Origin: Acanthosepion lycidas | Taxonomy: Eukaryota > Mollusca > Cephalopoda > Sepiida > Sepiidae | Assembly (NCBI GenBank): GCA_963932145.1 | Contig: OZ010581.1 | Coordinates: 85,905,120 to 85,969,119 of the forward strand | Direction: 5' to 3' | DNA: 64,000 bases | In this document: piece after piece, positions 61,301 to 64,000 of the stretch | Layout of the letters: each line of letters starts with the position of its first letter | Position numbering within the stretch: position 1 is the stretch's first letter | Notes under the pieces: model-generated | What the model saw: the letters and a program-made list of their open reading frames with translations, nothing else | Database searches by the model: none | What the model was told of the DNA's origin: nothing | Made by a program: the position numbers and the translations under genes

Positions 61301-64000
61301 AATAGTGTTGATTTTGTTATTTTTCAATATAAATCAAGAAATCAAATGGAAATATTGCCCATTAAAATTTTTTCAATAGAAAATGCAAAAAACATTGAAA
61401 TATAGCAGATTTTGATATTTCAAAAAAAAGAATATAATATATAAAAATGGAAATGAGCTGATTTTGAGATTTTTCATTATAAAACATAATATAATGCTGA
61501 TTTTGATAGATTTCAAGTGGAATTAAAAAATATAATTCTAATAGAGTTGATTTTGTTATTTTTCAATATAAATCAAGAAATCAAATGGAAATATCCCCCA
61601 TTAAAATATTTTTCCAAAGAAAATGCAAAAACCATTGAAATATAGTAGATTTTGATATTTATTAAAAAGTATATAATATATAAAAATGGAAATGAGCTGA
61701 TTTTGAGATTTTTCATTATAAAACATAATATAATGCTTATTTTGATAGATTTCAAGTGGAATTCAAAAAATATATGGAAATAGTGTTGATTTTGTTATTT
61801 TTCAATATAAATCAAGAAATCAAATGGAAATATTGCCCATTAAAATTTTTTCAATAGAAAATGCAAAAAACATTGAAATATAGCAGATTTTGATATTTCA
61901 AAAAAAAGAATATAATATATAAAAATGGAAATGAGCTGATTTTGAGATTTTTCATTATAAAACATAATATAATGCTGATTTTGATAGATTTCAAGTGGAT
62001 TTAAAAAATATAATTCAAATAGAGTTGATTTTGTTATTTTTCAATATAAATCAAGAAATCAAATGGAAATATCCCCCATTAAAATATTTTTCCAAAGAAA
62101 ATGCAAAAACCATTGAAATATAGTAGATTTTGATATTTATTAAAAAGAATATAATATATAAAAATGGAAATGAGATGATTTTGAGATTTTTCATTATAAA
62201 ACATAATATAATGCTTATTTTCATAGATTTCCAGTGGAATTCAAAAAATATAGTGGAAATAGTGTTGATTTTGTATTTTTCAATATAAATCAAGAAATCA
62301 AATGGAAATATCGCCCATTAAATTTTTTTTCCAAAGAAAATGCAAAAAACATTAAAATATAGCAGATTTTGATATTTTTAAAAAAGAATATAATGTATAA
62401 AAATGGAAATGAGCTGATTTTGAGATTTTTCATTATAAAACATAATATAATGCTTATTTTGATATATTTCAAGTGGAATTCAAAAAATATAATGGAAATA
62501 GTGTTGATTTTGTTATTTTTAAATATAAATCAAGAAATCAAATGGAAATATCGCCCATTAAAATATTTTTCGATAGAAAATGAAAAAAACATTGAAATAT
62601 AGCAGATTTTGATATTTATTAAAAAGAATATAATATATAAAAATGGAAATGAGCTGATTTTGAGATTTTTCATTATAAAACATAATATAATCCTTATTTT
62701 GATATATTTCAACTGGAATTCAAAAAATATAATGGAAATAGTGTTGATTTTGTTATTTTTCAATAAAAATCAAGAAATCAAATGGAAATATCGCCCATTA
62801 AAATATTTTTCCAAAGAAAATGCAAAAAACATTGAAATATAGCAGATTTTGATATTTCCAAAAAAAGAATATAATATATAAAAATGGAAATGAGCTGATT
62901 TTGAGATTTTTCATTATAAAATATAATATAATGCTTATTTTGATATATTTCAAGTGGAATTCAAAAAATATAATGGAAATAGTGTTGATTTTGTTATTTT
63001 TCAATATAAATCAAGAAATCAAATAGAAATATCCCCCATTAAAATATTTTTTCAAATAAAATGCAAAAACCATTGAAATATAGTAGATTTTGATATTTAT
63101 TAAAAAGAATATAATATATAAAAATGGAAATGAGCTGATTTTGAGATTTTTCATTATAAAACATAATATAATGCTTATTTTGATATATTTCAAGTGGAAT
63201 TCAAAAAATATAGTGGAAATAGTGTTGATTTTGTTATTTTTCAATATAAATCAAGAAATCAAATGGAAATATTGCCCATTAAAATTTTTTCAATAGAAAA
63301 TGCAAAAAACATTGAAATATAGCAGATTTTGATATTTCAAAAAAAAGAATATAATATATAAAAATGGAAATGAGCTGATTTTGAGATTTTTCATTATAAA
63401 ACATAATATAATGCTGATTTTGATAGATTTCAAGTGGAATTAAAAAATATAATTCAAATAGAGTTGATTTTGTTATTTTTCAATATAAATCAAGAAATCA
63501 AATGGAAATATCGCCCATTAAATTTTTTTTCCAAAGAAAATGCAAAAAACATTAAAATATAGCAGATTTTGATATTTTTAAAAAAGAATATAATGTATAA
63601 AAATGGAAATGAGCTGATTTTGAGATTTTTCATTATAAAACATAATATAATGCTTATTTTGATATATTTCAAGTGGAATTCAAAAAATATAATGGAAATA
63701 GTGTTGATTTTGTTATTTTTAAATATAAATCAAGAAATCAAATGGAAATATCGCCCATTAAAATATTTTTCGATAGAAAATGAAAAAAACATTGAAATAT
63801 AGCAGATTTTGATATTTATTAAAAAGAATATAATATATAAAAATGGAAATGAGCTGATTTTGAGATTTTTCATTATAAAACATAATATAATCCTTATTTT
63901 GATATATTTCAACTGGAATTCAAAAAATATAATGGAAATAGTGTTGATTTTGTTATTTTTCAATATAAATCAAGAAATCAAATGGAAATATCGACCATTA
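61301..64000. repeat. 15-mer HOR, copy 2 (cut by the window edge)
   Basis: Repeats 57,705 onward in order and runs past the last base; about 2.7 kb of the expected 3.6 kb is visible. The nested 5-mer markers reappear (AATGTATAAAAATGG at 62,390 and 63,590). The final visible ATCGACCATTA (63,991) resembles the TATCGACC box of copy 1 at 60,396, which suggests the second nested 5-mer is in register with that of copy 1. Confidence 0.9.
63810..64000. repeat. Partial last monomer (191 bp)
   Basis: A TATTTATTAAAAAG unit with ATCCTT and CAACTGG, cut at the CpG box (ATCGACCATTA). There is no sign of an array end. Confidence 0.95.

Larger units (their letters stand above)
1..64000. repeat. 240-bp AT-rich satellite DNA array, filling the window
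   Basis: The same 240-bp sequence recurs head to tail from the first to the last base, always in the same orientation, with no unique sequence between copies. The landmarks GAGCTGATTTTGAGA, CAAGTGGAATTC, AAATCAAATGGAAATAT and CATTGAAATATAG recur every 240 bp. Monomer starts (the TGATATTT after CAGATT/TAGATT) fall at 1, 241, 481 and so on to 63,810. That makes 266 complete copies and one partial copy, with a net drift of -31 bp from small indels. Neither edge reaches the array boundary. The long homogeneous array, local homogenisation and absence of genes are typical of eukaryotic satellite heterochromatin. A centromeric role is possible but cannot be shown from sequence alone. Confidence 0.98.
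40400..64000. repeat. Array domain II (right monomer family)
   Basis: Units here start TATTTATTAAAAAG, TATTTCCAAAAAAAG or TATTTCAAAAAAAAG as well as TATTTTTAAAAAAG. Common domain-specific changes are ATCCTT for ATGCTT, CAACTGG for CAAGTGG, GATAGATTTC for GATATATTTC, GAATTAAAAAATATAATTC for the EcoRI segment, ATTGCCC or ATCCCCC for ATCGCCC, AAAATTTTTTCAATAG for AAAATATTTTTCCAAAG, and AAAACCATTG. HOR periods are 4, 5, 9, 14 and 15 monomers. The monomer is still 240 bp with the same five internal subrepeats, so this is a sister lineage of domain I. Confidence 0.87.

Noticed and set aside
1-64000. CRISPR array
   Set aside because: Direct repeats are contiguous 240-bp units without unique spacers, there are no cas genes, and composition and HOR structure are those of a eukaryotic satellite.
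1-64000. Bacterial or organelle accessory region
   Set aside because: No gene, RNA gene or operon in 64 kb, and an organised satellite with higher-order repeats is not known from bacterial chromosomes or ordinary organelle genomes.
1-64000. Terminal repeats of a transposon or retroelement as the source of the periodicity
   Set aside because: There is no internal coding region, target-site duplication or inverted end. The unit is tandem and uniform, and the internal pentamer gives a simpler origin.

Overview
The whole 64 kb window is one uninterrupted, head-to-tail array of an AT-rich satellite DNA. The monomer is 240 bp (the first copy, 1-240, has 47 G+C, or 19.6%). I follow about 266 complete monomers plus a 191-bp partial one at the right edge; small indels add up to a net shift of only -31 bp. 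I see no protein-coding gene, RNA gene, transposon, CRISPR array or unique sequence. The many open frames on both strands are by-products of a tandem unit that is exactly 80 codons long. This points to eukaryotic heterochromatin (centromeric, pericentromeric or subtelomeric). The very high AT content fits many insects and other invertebrates, some protists or a plant, but nothing here identifies the species.

The array is organised at several levels. (1) Inside the monomer are five diverged subrepeats of about 39-52 bp, each with a TGGAAAT...GATTTTGATATTTTTC-like core. (2) The monomer has a diagnostic EcoRI site (GAATTC) and usually one CpG, in a TCGCCC box. (3) Monomer variants are arranged in higher-order repeats (HORs) whose period changes along the window: a 13-mer (3,120 bp) at 1-6,240; trimers (720 bp) at 6,961-9,120 and 9,361-11,520; a 6-mer (about 1,437 bp) x3 at 16,551-20,862; 7-mers (1,680 bp) at 29,498-32,858 and from 33,339; an 8-mer/6-mer pair at 35,260-38,618; a 9-mer (2,164 bp) from about 41,420; a 14-mer (3,360 bp) duplicated at about 44,166-50,931; a tetramer (959 bp) at about 52,840-54,757; and a 15-mer (about 3,595 bp) with a nested 5-mer (about 1,199 bp) from about 57,705 to the right edge. 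(4) Two sequence domains meet inside a chimeric monomer at about 40.35-40.44 kb. The left domain has TATTTTTAAAAAAG/TTTTTATAAAAG-type units. The right domain has TATTTATTAAAAAG, TATTTCCAAAAAAAG and TATTTCAAAAAAAAG units and a GAATTA variant that lost the EcoRI site.

Monomer type letters used below: A = AAATATAATATAATGCTT, TTTAATGG, TCCAG; B = TATATGAAAATGG, ATGCAT, GTGTAG, TCAAG; C = ATGCTT, GTATTG, TCAAG, TAGCCC; D = AAAGAGTATAA, ATGCTG, CGCCCTTTA; E = GAGCAG, GTATTG, TCCAG, CCCATTATAAT; F = GGAAAAGAGC with TTTATCC; G = TTTTTATAAAAG, ATGCTG, AAAATAATTTT, GCAGAAAAC, TAGTAG; H = TGACATTTTT, CAATATACTATA, ACATGATATAATG. Islands of the left-edge 13-mer (BABAE and similar strings) reappear at 14.9-16.1, 20.9-23.0 and 26.4-27.3 kb. 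Several monomers are clear 5'/3' hybrids of two types. The array therefore reads as a record of repeated unequal exchange or conversion, and nothing in it suggests an encoded pathway.
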